Source: Heterohyrax brucei (taxonomy: Eukaryota > Chordata > Mammalia > Hyracoidea > Procaviidae). From it: a stretch of DNA of 64,000 nucleotides. Of the stretch, positions 1 through 11,975 are shown one piece after another (position 1 is the stretch's first letter; every line of letters begins with the position of its first letter). The notes beneath the pieces were generated by a model. It ran no database searches. It was not told where the DNA came from and was given only the letters and a program-made list of their open reading frames with translations. Made by a program: the position numbers and the translations under genes. The stretch spans positions 5,708,001 through 5,772,000 of the forward strand of contig CM053162.1 in NCBI GenBank assembly GCA_028571685.1, in the 5' to 3' direction.

Positions 1-59
1 TAGTGAATAATAAAATCATATTTTTTACATTATTGTGCAAGGATATTCTAACATGTGAC

Positions 60-425
60 ATGAAGTACAGCAGGCCCTAGTGATCCCACTGCATGGCCTG
101 CCAGAAAAATGAAAAAACTCGTCTTGGGAAATTGTACAGCCAGAGTGTACCTTAGAAGTGAGAAAGGCAAGACTTCATCTAATGTACTCTTTACATGTTA
201 TCAGAGGGACAAGTCTTGGAGGAGAACATCGTGCTTGGTAAAGTAGAGGGTCAGCAAAAACAGATGGACCCTCAATGAGATAGACTCACAGAGTAGCTGC
301 AACAATGGGTTCAAACACGATGATTGTGAAGATGGTACAGGCTGAAGCAGTGTTAGGTTCTGTGTGTATAGGGTCACTGTGAGTTAAAAGCAAATTGATG
401 GCACCTAACAACAACAGTAACAAGA
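60..425 (+). mobile_element. RTE (BovB-like) LINE, 3'-terminal fragment
   Basis: This segment matches the 3' end of the afrotherian RTE LINE. It holds the degenerate 'acatgttatcagagggacaag' region, then 'ccctcaatgagat', 'caacaatgggttcaaacac', 'gattgtgaagatgg' and a tail 'gatggcacctaacaacaaca' ending in a short CAA repeat, as RTE elements do instead of poly-A. The same landmarks occur near 5810-6000, 32410-32640 and, on the other strand, from 38568. No reading frame survives. It is a 5'-truncated dead copy; the left limit is approximate. Confidence 0.75.
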
Positions 426-499
426 ACAACAGTGGCCATTTGGCTGGTAGTTTTTTGTTGCTGTTAAGAATATACACAAGAACTTCAAGAATTTCTGCA

Positions 500-1245
500 A
501 GTAAAATTCAGTGACCCTGATGACATTCTTTAAGTTGTACAATCATTCTCACTCTCCTTTTCAAAATTGTTCCTCTTCCATTAACATGAATTTATCACTC
601 GCCTATGTTTCCTGTCTAATTTTTCAAGTCACTGTTGTCAATTTAATACACATAGATACTTCATAAAAAGGGCACAATGCTAAAGACAATTTGCCTGGTC
701 TTGTCTTATACAGGTGATGTCATATAATGTTTGTCCTTTTCTGATTATCTTATTTTAGTTAGTATAATATCATTGGACTCCATTCATGCTGTAACATGTA
801 TCAAGATTCCATTTCTCTGTCTCTGCTGAGCAATATTCCTCTGTGTATAAATGTGACATTTGGCTTACCTGTTCATTCACTGATCAGCCCTTAGGTTGTT
901 TCTACCTTTTGGCTATTGTGAATAATGGTGAATAAATATTGGTGTGCATAAATGTTTGTGTCACTGCTTTCAAGTCTCTTGGGTATATTCATCGCTGTGG
1001 AATTGCTGGGCTTTATGGTCGTTCTCATTCTTTTTGAGGAACTGACACTCTGTTTTCTGCAATGGCTGCACCATTTTACATTCCCATCAGCAATGACAAT
1101 AGCAATTGCTCCAGATCGTCACCATCATTTGTTGTTTTCTGGGTTGTTTTTGTTTTGCTTTAACCATTCTAGTGAAGTAAAATGGTATAGACAGTTAATG
1201 ATGTTGAACATATTTTAATGTATTTGGTGGCCATTTGAATATGTT
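500..1245 (-). mobile_element. Old LINE-1 3' end (L1M-like), antisense
   Basis: Read on the minus strand this is the end of L1 ORF2 followed by 3' untranslated sequence. The clearest part is about 1025-1240, whose plus strand reads 'ttttgaggaactgacactctgtt', 'tggctgcaccattttacattcccatcagcaatg' (given here in pieces) and 'gatgttgaacatattttaatg', standard antisense L1 landmarks. Divergence is high and no ORF survives. The part below about 700 is less certain and could be a different L1 subfamily or unique DNA. Confidence 0.6.
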
Positions 1246-1327
1246 CTTTGATAGGGTCTTACTGTGATTCAGAAAAGAATATGTGAAGGCTACTTGGCGA
1301 ACAAGGCAAACGATTGTGTTGGGTCAC

Positions 1328-1812
1328 AATGTTAAGGTTTGAACTGTGTCTCCTAAAACATCTGTCTACTTGGTTAAGCCATGATTCTCAGTATTGTGTG
1401 ATTGCCCACCACTCTGTCATTGGATGTGATTTTCCTATGTGCTGTAAATTCTACTTTTATGATGGTAATATGGTGGGATTAGCAGCAGTTATGTTAATGA
1501 GGCAGGACTTAACCTACAAGATTAGGTTGTGTCTTAAGTCAATCTTTTTTGACACATAAAAAAGGAAGTGAGCAGAAAGATAGGGGTGCCTCATACCACC
1601 AAAAAAACAGCACCAGGAGCACAGCACATTCTTTGGACCCAGGATCCCTATGTGAGGAAGCAACTAGACCAGGGAAAGCTTAAAGAAAAGGGTCTTTCTA
1701 CAGAGTGGACAGAAAAAGAAAGCCTTCACCTGTAGCTGACACCCTGAATTTGGACTTCTACCATAGTAAACTGTTAGAGAATAAAATTATGTTTGTTGAA
1801 GCCATCCAGCTG
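1328..1812 (+). mobile_element. MaLR-like LTR, sense orientation, 3'-truncated
   Basis: This copy reads in the direction opposite to most LTRs of the window. Landmarks are 'tttgaactgtgtctcc', 'gattctcagtattgtgt', 'caccaggagcacagcacat', 'ctttggacccagg' and 'accctgaatttggactt' before an 'aataaa' signal near 1780. The same blocks occur in reverse complement at 3212-3728, 13769-14276, 18627-19162 and 34860-35418. MaLR/ERVL-type LTRs carry such an R-region and poly-A signal. The last 40 or so bases of the usual LTR are missing. No internal sequence follows, so it is a solo or truncated LTR. Confidence 0.6.
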
Positions 1813-2933
1813 CACTGCAACATCCATGAAGTACAAGATAACAAAGAAACATAACATGTGGACAGGAGAACACAGTAAGAGGAAAGGATTAATAGAAACT
1901 CACCATACACATGGCCTTGACCAAACATTCCACATTTTCATTCTAGGATGGAGCTGTGTGAGAGAGCAGGAATGTACACAAGTATGGTACAGAGAGAGAG
2001 AAGAGGAAGTAGAAGTGTTTATTATATAAGGGGAATCTCAACGGATATGTCTATTTAATTTTTTTATTCTCTGATTTGATTTTCTGAGCATATTTGGACT
2101 GAGATTATTTGCTAGGGTAGCTTGGTGAAAAGTGCAACTAGAGACTTATGTGAGGTTTACAGTTATGAGCTGGAAGGAAAGCTTAAACTGAAAGTAGCTA
2201 AGTGACACAGAACAGGAATACGGAAGGTGGCTTCTCTGACTGGAGGCAAGCATAGAGGTATGGGGGAAAAGCTAAAAAGTGTTAGAAGCAAACAGGACTG
2301 AGGAAAGCAAAGGTGACCTGGGTGGCACAATGGGAGACAACAGACAAGCTAGAACTGCATCCATTTGCTTGCTCACCTGTTGCTAATTTAACAGCTGTGA
2401 AGGTCACCCTCCCCCATTTCCCTGATTGGATAGTGAGCTATAATGAGAAGGTAAAATGAGATTTGCCTCTAGGCATTTTCTAGATTTTGTTTTATAGCTA
2501 ATCAAACAGGCATTAAGCACTTGGGAACCAAGGAGCTGAGATCCCTTAAGCAGCAAGTGACAACATGACTGTTTGAGGACACAGATGGAGCTCTGTCATA
2601 GATACTTCTGTAGGAATTACTTAAACTTTTGATCAGAATTGTTTTAATACGCAAAGACTCAAGAGTGTCAAGTCATGTGAGAAGAAGTTTGGATTACAGA
2701 TAAACAGAGCTAAAGGGACGACACTGATAGAAAAATGAACAGAGCCATAGGGACAAAACACTATAACATCAAAAACACTCAAGTTCCTCATGACAAATAT
2801 CTGGGTTTTTTTTTGTGTCCTCCATGACAACTTTCATTATTATTACCTTGCCTTTTGCCTACCTTTCCAGTGGTGTCAGGAAGTCACTTCAGCCTCAGAT
2901 TCAAGAAGTAAGGTTGCATCCTGTGGTCTAGGG
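1813..2933. other. No gene seen; mostly unique sequence
   Basis: I see no convincing gene or repeat here. The short open frames have no recognisable domain and lie among frequent stops. A purine-rich patch lies around 1985-2015 (GAGAGAGAAGAGGAAG type). A diverged LTR could underlie 2170-2600, but I cannot support it. Confidence 0.5.
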
Positions 2934-3160
2934 TAGAAGTTCTTGGACTTGAGTGATTTTGCCCCAGAGGATATTTGGCAAAGTGTAGAGGCATTCTCTT
3001 TTATGGAGGGGGGTCGCAACTGGGATGCGGGTATTACAAGCATCATGTGGTTACAGACCTTGGATGCTACCAAACATCTAACAGTGCACTGGACTGGCCC
3101 CACCACAAAGAATTATCTGGCCCCAAATATCAGTAGTGCCAAAACTGAGAAATCCTAGAC
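2934..3160 (+). mobile_element. MER20 (hAT-Charlie non-autonomous DNA transposon)
   Basis: The order of landmarks matches MER20: 'gtagaagttcttgga', 'tgattttgcccc', 'atatttggcaaagt', 'gggggtcgcaactggg', 'gatgctaccaaacatc', 'caacaaagaattat'-type motif (here 'cacaaagaattatctggccc'), and 'aaactgagaaatcct'. MER20 is an eutherian-wide element of about 220 bp, which fits the length here. An open frame through it is accidental. In other mammals some MER20 copies act as enhancers, but nothing in the sequence shows that here. Confidence 0.75.
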
Positions 3161-3211
3161 TAGAAAATTCAAACAGGAACAAGAGGATATTGATCCAACT
3201 GAAAACCAATC

Positions 3212-3728
3212 TGTCTTAGATATCTAGTGCTGCTACAACAGAAATAGCACAAGTGGATGGCTTTAAGAAACAAAAGATTTATTCTCTCATAGTCCAGAAG
3301 GCTAGAAGTCCAAGTTCAGGGTGCCAGTTCCAGGTGAAGGCTTTCTCTCTTTGTTAGTTCTGGTGCTTGTCATCAATCGCCTCCTGGTCTAGGAGCATCT
3401 CAGTGCAGGGACTCTGGGGCCTAAGGTGATGCTTCACTTCCAGCTCAGCTTTCTAGGTTGTAGGAAGTCCCTCTGTCTCTACGCTCACATTTCTATTTTG
3501 TATCTCAAAAGAAACAGACTGAAGACACAAACTAATCTTATATATTTAGTCCAGCCACATTAACACAACTTCCTCTAATTCTGCCTCATTAACATCATGG
3601 CGATAGAATTTATAACATATAGTAAAATCACATCACATGACAAAAATGGTGTATAAAAACGTAATAGTGGAATCACGACCTAGCCAAGTTGATACACATT
3701 TTTAGGGGACACAGTTCAGTCCATAACA
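3212..3728 (-). mobile_element. MaLR-like LTR, antisense, complete
   Basis: On the plus strand the LTR runs from 'tgtcttag' to 'ccataaca', the terminal TG...CA of LTRs. Internal blocks are 'ctagtgctgctac', 'ggatggctttaa', 'ggctagaagtcc', a GC-richer middle, and 'gatacacatttttaggggacac' near the end. It is about 517 bp. MaLR-type internal sequence directly follows at 3729, so this is the 3' LTR of a partly retained antisense provirus. One block near 3480-3560 matches the 13769 copy rather than the 32930 type. Confidence 0.75.
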
Positions 3729-4165
3729 TTACAAATTTGATCCCCTAAAATTCATGTCCATGTCAGATATACAACACATTCATCCCATCTCACCATCCCC
3801 AAACTCTTAGACATGCAAAATCCATAAATTTCTTTTCACCTATAAACTTCAGAATTCAAGTTATCTGCTTCCAAAGTATACTGAAAAGACAGGTACAAGC
3901 TGGGAAAAACTGGAGAGAAAGAAGGAATAACAGATACCAAGCAAGTCAGCAGAATACATTATATTAGCTCGCAAAGACTGACAATAATTCTGTTTTCTGA
4001 GACCATTTAGATAACGGCCCTGCCCTCAAAACTCTAAGTATTGGCTGTACTCTCTGGATTCTACATGCAGGTGCCTCAGCCCTGGGCTTGAGCTTTGCCT
4101 TCAGGCCCAGTCAAACGTCAACTCTGCTCCCTTGCATTTGGGTGGCTCCATTCTCTTAATCTGAG
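3729..4165 (-). mobile_element. MaLR-type internal region, antisense fragment
   Basis: This segment directly abuts the preceding LTR. It shares blocks with the longer internal region at 19273-20843: 'ccctaaaattcatgtcc', 'ttcagaattcaag', 'actggagagaaagaaggaataa', 'attagctcgcaaagactg' and 'tgagctttgccttcaggcc'. That order is the one seen at the 3' end of MaLR/ERVL internal sequence read in antisense. MaLR internal regions encode no functional retroviral proteins, and none is visible here. It ends near 4165, where other material begins. Confidence 0.6.
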
Positions 4166-4249
4166 TGGTGGGTTTATTCCCTGAGACCTCAGAGGTTGTT
4201 GCCCTACCTTTTGAGAATGAGACAACTCTAGAGACAGGAGGCTCCATTA

Positions 4250-4417
4250 CTACTGAGCAGGAAGAGCAAGATTGCACATCCTTCAGACCTAAGGTCCTTG
4301 TAATGAGAAGCTCCTACATAAGGAGAAGACTGATGATAAAGATCTTCCCAGAGCCTGTGGAGCAAGAAAACTTTGTCCTGGAGCTAGCACCCTGAATTTG
4401 GACTTCTAACCTCCTCC
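4250..4417 (+). mobile_element. LTR fragment of the same MaLR-like family, sense
   Basis: The blocks 'gagaagctcctacataagg', 'agactgatgataaag', 'cttcccagagcctg' and 'ctagcaccctgaatttgga' match the LTR at 1328-1812 in the same orientation. The fragment sits between antisense internal sequence and the following RTE remnant, so it reflects rearrangement or an independent truncated insertion. Its left end is uncertain. Confidence 0.5.
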
Positions 4418-6005
4418 AGGGAAAACATTAAACGACTCAAGGATCATCAAAAGAAGATGGAAGGAATACAGAGAGTCATTATACCAGAAAGAAGTGGTTG
4501 ATGTTCAGCCATTTGAAGAGGCAGCATATGATCATGAATCAATGGTACTGAAAGAAGTTAAGCTGTATTGAAGGCAGTGGTGAAAAACAAGCCTCCAGGA
4601 AATGATGGGGCATCCATTGAGATATTTCAGCAAACAGATGCAGTGCTGGAAGTGCTCATTCACCTACGCCAAGAAATTTGGAGGACAGTATCTGACCAAC
4701 TAACTGGAAGAGATCCACATTTATGCCCATTCCAAAGAAAGGCGATCCAACTGAATGAGGAAATGACTGACCAATATCATTAATATCACACTCAAAGTCA
4801 TTTGAAAGTGACACTCAAAATCATTCAAAAGTGACTGCAACAGTGCGTTGACAAGGAACTATCATAAATTCAAGCTGGATTCAGAAGAGGACATGGAAGC
4901 CCTGGGATTTCACTGTCAATGTCAGATGAGTTTTGGCTGAAAGCGGGGAATGTGAGAAAGATGTTTACCTGTGTTTCACTGACTATGCAAAGGTATCAAC
5001 TGTGTGGATAATAAGAAACTGTGGCTAACGTTGCAGAGAATGGGAATTTCAGAACAATTCATTGTGCTCTTAAAGCATCTGTATGTAGATCAGCAGGCAG
5101 CTATGCAAACAGAACAGGGGAACACTGCATGGTTTAAAGTCTAGAAATGGGTGATCAAGGTTGTATCCTTTCACCATATCTTTTCAATCTGTATACCAAG
5201 AGAATAATCCAAGAAGCAAGATTATCTGAAGAAAAATGAGGCATCAGATTGGAGGAAGACTCATGAACAACTTGCATACTTGCTGGAAGCGAAGAGGATT
5301 TCAAACACTGATGAAGATCAAAGACCACAGCCTTCAGTATGGACTGCACTTGAACATCAGGAAAACAAAAATCCTTACAACTGGGCCAGTAAGAAACATT
5401 GTGATAAACGGAGAAAGGATTGAGGTTGTCAAGGATTTCATTTTACTTGGTTCCACCATCAACATCCATAGAAACATCAGTCAAGAAATCAAAATATACA
5501 TTGCACTGGGAAAATCTGCTGTAAAAGACCTCTTGAAAGTATTGAAAAGTGAAGATGTCACCTTGAAGACTAAGGTGCACCTGATCCAAGTCATAGTATT
5601 TTCAACTGCATCATATGCACGTCAAAGCTGGACAATGAGCAAAGAAGATAGAATTGATGCTTTTGAATTGTGGTGCTAGAGAAAAAGACTGAATGTCCCA
5701 TGGACTGCCAAAAGAACAAACAGATCTGTTATGGAAGAAGTACAATCAGAGTGCTCCTTGGAAGCAAAGATGGCGAGACTGCATCTTACATACTTTGGAC
5801 ATATTTTCTCATAAATCACTGGAAAAGGACATCAAACTTAGTGAAGTAAAAAAGAGGAAGAACTCAATAAGACAGATTGACATAGTTAAACCTAACAATG
5901 GGACTCAGCACAACAGTGATTGCGAGGATGGCACAGGACTGTGCAGAGTGGTACATGGGGTTGCTATGAATCTGAACCTATATGAAGGCGCTTAACAACT
6001 ACAAT
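4418..6005 (+). pseudogene. RTE (BovB-like) LINE: broken reverse-transcriptase ORF and 3' tail
   Basis: The translation pieces belong to an RTE-clade reverse transcriptase. Residues 'NKPPGNDG' (near 4590) mark the fingers. Further on come a 'QAGFRRGH'-like site (near 4870) and a 147-codon open piece (5236-5679) with 'LNIRKTKILTTGP', 'FILLGSTIN' and 'RIDAFELWC', the thumb/C-terminal region of this family. The tail near 5850-6005 carries the RTE 3' landmarks. In life the protein nicks DNA and reverse-transcribes its own RNA. This copy is 5'-truncated, has stops and frameshifts (for example before 4568 and after 5679), and lacks a clear catalytic YxDD-like box in frame. It is a dead element. Confidence 0.8.
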
Positions 6006-6865
6006 ACTTCATGTGTAAAAGCGCTGGTAAAGAAAATAAGATTTGGGTTGTAAGAAACACAAGATAAGGCGGAGTCAAGATGGCAGACTAAGCACACATC
6101 TCCCTAAATCCCTCTGGAAACCAAGACCTGAACTGATAATCAAAAGGAGTCTTCTGGTCACCTAGTGAGCCCCAAAGCATGGCACAGGGCTGTGAATTTG
6201 GACCTCATACCACTGAACGAAAAGCCTCCTCTCTTTCACTGATTCCTGCTCCTGGCTAGTCCTGGCTCTCATGGACTGAAGGTAAACACACCATTTTGAC
6301 TTTTCTTCCTCTGTCTTGGCTGGCAAGCAGAGCTGGTTCTTGCCTAGCAGCTAGTCTCAGACACACTGCTGGTGGGATAGGCAGGTGAAATTGCCATATT
6401 TTGAGAGGCAGGTATAGGATTCTGTGTATCTTGCCACCGTTGGCCTGTCTTCCTGCCTCTGCCACAGTGTAGTTTGTACAGAATTGGTGGTGCCTTTGTG
6501 CGGGACGCCATCTTGGATATGGGAATTTTAGCTGGACCTAATTCTTAGCCTGGGAGCCAGTGCCTGTCCACAGGAGAGCATTTTTCGGCCAGAAAAGCAG
6601 TAGTTTACACAGTGTTGCCTAAGGCTGGGCCCTGTCAGCAGAGGCCAACAGGGCAGTATCACTGCTGTAATTTGAACTAGTTCGTATAATCTGGGGTTGG
6701 ATATAGAGGTGCTTACTTTGACAGTTGGGAACAGGGTCTTCTACATTTGAAAACCTGACTGACTTGGGAAGTGGTCAGATATCTTTTATTATTCATTTTA
6801 AGGTGGCCTAGAGAAACATCTGCGGTCTGTCCACACAATATCTCTTCAAGCATTTATTGGCTCAC

Positions 6866-7817
6866 ATGAATCCCCAAAAGCAACAGATTGGTAACAAGAA
6901 ATCACCAATGGCTTCAGAAGGCCCCAAAAGAAACAGTCAAGGGGCTTTCTGGATGATGAAACTTTTCTGAAGTTATCAGAAGGTGAATATAAAAGGATTA
7001 TATACAGAGCCACTCTAGACGTTATACAAAATGTAGCAGAACAAAATGAAAAATTAAGCAAGCTGTTTGATCCGATGGAACACAGGACTCTGAAATTCAA
7101 CAGACCAAGAACAAAATCAAAGACATAGAAACTTCAATTTAAAGCCAAGAAAACAGAATAGAACAAACGGAAAAGAGACCTTTTGACTTGGAAAACACAG
7201 CTACTGACTCCAGAATCTATGAGGAGAAATCAGAAAAAAGAAACAAGAAAAATGAATAAGCATTAAAAAGCATACGGGATTCTATTAAGTAGAACAACCT
7301 ATGATTAATTGGAGTCCCTGAACAGAGCGAGACACCTGAGAACACAGAGAGCATTGTTGCTGAGCTGCTGACTGAGAACTTGCAAGAAATCATGAAGGAA
7401 GAGAATATAGATATCCAACGTGCATATACAATGCCACTCAATACAGATCTCAAAAGAAAGACTCTAAGACATATTATAATTAAGCTTAACAAAATGAAAC
7501 ATGAGCAGAAACTCTTAAAGGCAGCAAGACTCAAAGCAAAGCTAACATTCAGCAGGAAACCCTGTAGGCTGTCATTGGATTTCTCAGCAGAAACCATGCT
7601 AGCTTGGAGAGAGTGGCATAACACAGTCAAAGCCTTGAAGGAGAAGAACTTCCAACCAAGAATTATATATCCTGCAAAACTATCTTTCAAATAGGAAAAT
7701 GAAATGAAGACATGCAAAGATAAACAGAAATTCATAGACATTGTAAAAACCAACCCAAGGCTACAACAAATACTGAAAAAATCTCTTGGCTTTGGCATAG
7801 AAGAACAAAATCACTAA
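6866..7817 (+). pseudogene. L1 ORF1 remnant (RNA-binding protein)
   Basis: L1 ORF1p is a trimeric RNA-binding chaperone with coiled coil, RRM and C-terminal domain. Here the N-terminal part is broken. The C-terminal half survives as a 104-codon open piece (7380-7694) containing 'MKEENIDIQ', 'RHIIIKLNKMKHEQKLLKAA', 'LSLDFSAETMLAWREW' and 'LKEKNFQPRIIYPAKLSF', which are the hallmark blocks of ORF1p. A stop follows 'KLSFK', after which the frame continues to a natural stop near 7815. A second ATG at about 6908 is an alternative start. Confidence 0.8.
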
Positions 7818-8251
7818 CTTTATATTTTAGGACACATCATCCAGAATCCTACTCAGTAAGGGAAGACTCCAAACTCAATCAAAGGTACAATACTGAAAGA
7901 AATAATCCAGTGATTTTCATGAAAACTACAGGGCCATCATATTAAAAAGAGGTATGTACTACAGTCATTATACTCTTTCCAGATGGACAGGAAGTTGACA
8001 AGATGGGTAGTATTTAAAATTGGGTTTATATATAGTTTATTAAGGGGGATCATAGGGACAGCTGTAAAGCACAACAAAGATGCAACATACCATATTAAGA
8101 AATGTAACACAGGAGTCACAACAACCAAAAAACCAAGTCTGAAAAAGGTGAAAGATCAACTCACAAAAGAAACTGTCCCAGAACACATTACTAAGAACAA
8201 CACAGAAAACATCAACACAGAAATAAACAAATCACAACGGCAGTACTGAAC

Positions 8252-11200
8252 ATGTACCTATCAATAATTACATTAAATGTGAATGGACTGCAATACAGAG
8301 ACATCGAGTGACATCTTGGATTAAAAGACATGGCCCATCTACATGTTGCGTACAACAACCTCAACTTAGACTTAAAGATAGGAACAAACTGAAAATTAAA
8401 ATATGGAAGAATATATACCAAGTTAACAATGAACAAAGAAGAGCAAGTGTGGCAAATGTAATCTCACATAAAATCGATTTTAATGTAAAAGCCACCATTG
8501 GGGACAGGGATGGACACTATTTATCACCGAAAGGTTCAGTACACAAGCAAGACTTAACTATATTAAATATTTACGCATCAAATATTAGAGCACCTAAATA
8601 CATGGAAAAAAACACCGACTACACTCAAAAAGGAGGTAGAGCACTCCACAATAATAGTGGGAGAGTTTAACACTCCACTCTCAATATTGGACAGATCATC
8701 CAGAAAAAAGCTCAGTAAAGATAAAGAAGACCTTATTGCCACAATTAACCAACTACACTTCATCAACATATACAGAACTTTCTACCCATCATCGGACATC
8801 TACACCTTCTTCTCCGTTGCACATGGAACATTTTCCAGAATAGACCATGTGTTAGGACATAAAGCAGTTCTCAACAAAATCCATATCACTGAATTAATGC
8901 AAAGCATCTTCTCAGATCATAAAGTCATAAAAGTCAAAATCAATAGCAGAAAAAAAAATAGAAAGTGGAACTCTTGGAAACCGTACAACATCTTGCTCAA
9001 AAAAAAACATGGGTTATTCAAGAAATCAAGGATGAAATAAAGAAATTCATGGTTTCCAATGGGAATGAAAACACTTCCTACCAGAACCTATGGGATACAG
9101 CCAAAGCAGTGCTCAGAGCTCAGGTTATCTCCATAAATGCACACATCTGGGAGGAAGAAAGAAACCAAATCAAGGAACTAACCCTATAGCTTGAACAAGT
9201 AGAGAGAGAAAAACAGAGGAATCTCTCAGGTACCAGAAGAAAACAGATCTTAAAGATTAGAGCAGAACTAAATGAATTAGAGAATAGAAACACCATTAAA
9301 AATCTTGAAAAGACCAAAAGCTGTTTTTTGAAAAGATCAACAAAATTGATAAATCACTGTCTAAACTTACTAAAGAAAAGCAAGAAAGGAAACAAATAAA
9401 CCAAATTAGAAATGAAAGGGAAGTTGTCATAACAGATCCAATAGAAATCAAAAGACTGTACTCTAACACATTTGAAACCCTAGAAGAAATGGGCAAATTC
9501 CTTAATTCATATCACCTACCAAAATTATCACAAGGTGAAGCAAAACAATTTAATAAACCCATCAGCAGGGAAGAGATTGAAAAAGTCATCAAAAAACTGC
9601 CAACCAAAAAAAACCTAGGCCCAGATGGCTTCACCACAAAATTCTACCAAGCTTTTAGAGAAGGGTTATCTCCAATACTACTGAGACTATTTCACAGAGA
9701 CTATTTCACTCTATGAAGCCAACATAACCCTGATACCAAAGCCAGGGAAAGACCTAACCAAAAAGAACTACAGACCAATATCACTCATGAAACTAGACAC
9801 AAAAATCTTCAACAAAATTCTTGCTAACAAATTACAACAACATATCAGAAAATAATCCATCATGACCAAGTGGGATTCATACCAGGGATGAAAGGCTGGT
9901 TGAACATTAGAAAAACAATTAGCATGATTAACCACATAAATATCACAATAGATAAGAATCATCTGATTTTGCCCACTGAAGCAGAAAAGCGTTTGATAAA
10001 GTACAACACCCATTCATGATAAAGGCTCTCAGCAAAATAGGCATACACAGAAAATTCCTCAATGAAATAAGGGCCATTTATACAAAGCCAACTTCCTAAT
10101 GTCATTCTGAAGGGAGAGAGACTGAAACAGTTTCCCTTGAGAACAGGAACTCGACAAGGATACTCACTCATATCTCTCCTATTCAGCACTGTACTAGAAG
10201 TTCTAGCCAGAGCAATTACACAAGACCAAGAAATAAAGTGCATCCACATTGGCAAAGAAGAAGTAAAAATCTCCCTATCTGCAAATGATATAATTGTATA
10301 TGCAGAGAATCCCAAAGAATCCATAATTGACTACTCAAACTGATAGAAGAGTTCAGCAAACTCTCAGGATACAAGATAAATACAAGTAAATCAGTAGGAT
10401 TGCTTTATACCAACAACAAGACTGTTAATGAAGAAATCATCAAAGCAATACCATTTACTGTAGCCCCGAAGAAGATAAAGTACCTAGGAATAAATCTAAC
10501 CAGAGAAAGAACAAACCTTTACAAAGAGAACTACAAACCTTACAACAAGAAACTAAGAGAGTTGCATAAACAGAGAAACCCACCTTGCTCATGGATAGGA
10601 AGACTTAACATTGGGAAAATGTCTATTTTACCCAAAGCAATCTACTTATATAATGCAATCCCAATATAAGTTCCAGTGACATTTTTTAATAAGATGGAGA
10701 AACAAATAACCAATTTTGTTTGGAAAAGGAAGAAGCCGTGGATAAGTAAAGCACTATGAAAGAAGAACACACTGGGAGGCCTCTCATTACTCAACTTTAG
10801 AACCTATTACAATGCCACAGTAGTCAAAACAGCCTGGTAATGGTAGAAAAAGAGACAGATAGATCAATGGAACAGAATCGAGACCCCAGAGATGACACCA
10901 TCTGCCTATGAACAGTTGATATTCGACAAAGTCCCTAAAACATTAAACTGGGGTAAAAACAATCTCTTCAACAAATGGTGCTGGCTAAATTGGATATCTA
11001 ACTGCACTAAATTAAAACAAGACCCATATCTTACATCTTATACAAAAGCCAACTCCAACTGGATAAAAGACCTAAATATCAAATCTGAAATGATAAAGCT
11101 CATCCAAGAAAAAGGAGGAACAACAATGGAAATTTTAATACAGAGGCAGACAGACTTCAAAATCTGTCAAACAAACCACAATCAAGAAAGAGAGAACAGA

Positions 11201-11975
11201 TAAATGGGAACTATTAGGAATCAAACGCTTTTGCTCATCCAAAGACTTTACTAATAGAATTAAAACGCCACCTACAGAATGGGAAAAAATATTTGGCAAC
11301 TACATGTCAGATCAATGCCTGATCTCTATAATCTATAAGGTTCTACAAAATATAACTAAGAAGAAGATAAATCATCCAATTCAGCAATTGGCAAGGAGAC
11401 GGACAGACACTTCTCTAAAGAGGAGATCCAGGCAGCCAAAAAACACATGCGGACATGCTCATGATCATTTGCTATCAAAGAAATTCAAATCAAAACTATA
11501 ATGAGATACCATCTCACCCCAACAAGGTTGGTCATGATCCAAAAAACACAAAACAACAAACGCTGGAGAGGCTGTAAAGAAAGTGGAACTCCCCTACGCT
11601 GTTGGTGGGATTACAAAATGGTCCAACCTCTTTGGAAAGCTATCTGGCACTCTTAAAAAAATGGATACAGATATACCATTTGACCCAGTAATTCCACTAC
11701 TTGGAATATATCCTACAGAACCAACTGACACATGAATGTGAATGTTCATGCAGCACAGTCCACAACTGCAAAAGGAAAGAATCAACCCAGGTGCCCAACA
11801 ACAGAGGAATGGATAGATAAATTATGGTATATATACTTAGTAAAACAGTATGCAATGATAAAGAACAATGATGATTTCACATAACATCTCATAACCTGGT
11901 TTCAATTGGAGGACATTATGTTGAGTGAAAATAGCCATTTACAAAATGACAAATATTGTATGAGACCCCTACAAT
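8252..11975 (+). pseudogene. L1 ORF2 remnant (endonuclease and reverse transcriptase)
   Basis: ORF2p nicks target DNA and primes reverse transcription there. The start at 8252 reads 'MYLSIITLNVNGL', the usual N-terminus. The endonuclease domain is recognisable through 'VGEFNTPLS' (family GDFN, so the conserved aspartate is changed to glutamate) and 'SRIDHVLGHK'. The RT region is present in pieces. The normal FADD catalytic box reads 'SAND' near 10276-10290, so a catalytic aspartate is lost. The C-terminal zinc-knuckle region is traceable near 11560-11640. Many stops and frameshifts break the frame. The copy is clearly inactive. Confidence 0.85.

Noticed and set aside
7217..7798. 193-codon minus-strand open frame
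   Set aside because: It is the antisense shadow of the L1 ORF1 remnant. The sense strand carries the ORF1p hallmarks.
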